From Sphingomonadales bacterium (GTDB lineage Bacteria > Pseudomonadota > Alphaproteobacteria > Sphingomonadales > Sphingomonadaceae): DNA of 6,273 nucleotides. Where the stretch lies: positions 1 to 6,273 of the forward strand of contig JAFLDC010000169.1 of NCBI GenBank assembly GCA_017302775.1, read 5' to 3'. Below, in pieces: positions 5,512-6,273 of this stretch; the stretch's first letter is position 1; every line of letters starts with the position of its first letter. The notes beneath the pieces are model-generated. The model saw only the letters and a list, made by a program, of their open reading frames with translations. It was not told the DNA's origin and did no database searches. Position numbers and translations under genes: made by a program.

Positions 5512-5512
<1 letters not shown>
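4808..5512 (+). CDS. tolQ: Tol-Pal motor protein TolQ
   Basis: Inner-membrane proton-channel subunit of the Tol-Pal system, in the MotA/TolQ/ExbB family. With TolR it uses the proton-motive force to drive TolA during outer-membrane constriction at division. It has 234 residues and three membrane helices, at about 29-51, 138-160 and 174-202. A large cytoplasmic loop lies between helices 1 and 2. The family core [20 protein letters not shown] (144-163) is present. T155 in helix 2 and T188 in helix 3 match the pore threonines thought to line the proton path. The EALFATAIGLFAAIPAVIAYN block (from 183) is canonical. ExbB is the main alternative, but the ybgC-tolQ-tolR-tolA order settles it. The start at 4808 follows AAAGGA in the ybgC end; the frame is open farther upstream only as an overlap with ybgC. 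The stop overlaps the tolR start by one base (TAATG). Confidence 0.97.
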
Positions 5513-5952
<440 letters not shown>

Positions 5953-5961
5953 CGAGGAACG

Positions 5962-6273
5962 ATGGCAAGCCGCGCGCTCAGCAAGGAAGAAATCGGCGGG
6001 CTGGTGCTGGCCGCGCTGGGCCACGCCGCCCTGGTCTGGGTGCTGGTCAACGCCAAGCCGCCCGAACCGCTGCCCCCGCCCGAGCGGATGACCGTGACGC
6101 TGAGCGAGGATACCGGCGCGGTCTCAACCTCGCCCAACCCGCAAGCGGATCCGGCTGCAGACAGGGGGCCAGAACTGGGTGAGCCTGCCCCGGCGGCAGA
6201 GCCAGAGCCGCAGCCCGAGCCGAAACCCGAACCGGTGGCCAAACCGCAGCCGCCCCAGCCCCGGCCCAGCGTC
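5962..6273 (+). CDS. tolA: TolA/TonB-like envelope energy transducer, N-terminal part, cut by the right edge
   Basis: The first 104 codons of the Tol-Pal arm protein. Residues 1-10 are cytoplasmic. Residues about 11-29 form one membrane helix, with H21 corresponding to the conserved helix His of TolA/TonB. A periplasmic segment follows that becomes Pro/Glu/Gln/Lys-rich from about residue 75 (repeated PEP and PKP units) and is still running at the edge. TolA links TolQR to Pal and TolB at the outer membrane. The Pro-rich linker looks more like TonB than the Ala/Lys-rich helical arm of E. coli TolA, so automatic annotation could call it a TonB-family protein. Its position 9 nt after tolR, with a GAGGAA ribosome site 4 nt before the ATG, supports TolA. 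In E. coli a Ser lies four residues before the helix His; here that position is Ala17. The C-terminal domain is outside the window. Confidence 0.88.
   Translation, partial: MASRALSKEEIGGLVLAALGHAALVWVLVNAKPPEPLPPPERMTVTLSEDTGAVSTSPNPQADPAADRGPELGEPAPAAEPEPQPEPKPEPVAKPQPPQPRPSV

Noticed and set aside
6180..6260. Repetitive cag/gag/ccg-rich stretch as a DNA repeat
   Set aside because: It is the Pro/Glu/Lys-rich linker of tolA in frame; the repetition comes from the protein sequence.

Overview
The window looks like chromosomal DNA from a GC-rich alphaproteobacterium, most likely a sphingomonad (Erythrobacter, Novosphingobium or Sphingomonas type). The clues are high GC throughout, alphaproteobacterial versions of Rsh, HemF and PdeM, a hisE-hinT pair, and a compact ybgC-tolQRA cluster. 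This is inferred from recognised protein families, not from a database search. Almost all of the window is housekeeping genes. I see no mobile element, phage gene, CRISPR array, tRNA or rRNA.

Layout. The left part (1-2515) is on the minus strand. Reading leftward it holds hemF (oxygen-dependent coproporphyrinogen III oxidase), a small exported protein of unknown function, a strong intrinsic terminator, and the N-terminal 316 codons of rsh, the bifunctional (p)ppGpp synthetase/hydrolase, which runs off the left edge. A 44-bp divergent gap separates hemF from the plus-strand genes. Its main feature is a perfect 8-bp inverted repeat whose two arms are the Shine-Dalgarno sequences of the two divergent genes.

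The right part (2560-6273) is on the plus strand: pdeM (metallophosphatase-type DNA-repair nuclease), a tiny PEP-CTERM protein with almost no passenger domain, hisE, hinT (HIT protein), a 111-nt gap, then ybgC, tolQ, tolR and the start of tolA, which runs off the right edge.

How the genes work together. YbgC-TolQ-TolR-TolA is the start of the Tol-Pal envelope-constriction system: a TolQR proton-driven motor coupled to the trans-periplasmic TolA arm. Its junctions are tight (2-nt gap, 1-nt overlap, 9-nt gap), so it is very probably one transcript. HisE and HinT abut exactly and are probably translationally coupled. HemF (haem), Rsh (stringent response) and PdeM (DNA repair) act in separate pathways.

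The least ordinary items are the mini PEP-CTERM protein, the shared Shine-Dalgarno inverted repeat between hemF and pdeM, pdeM lying apart from its usual ligase/helicase partners, and the orphan exported protein between hemF and rsh. I do not see a clear undescribed multi-gene system.
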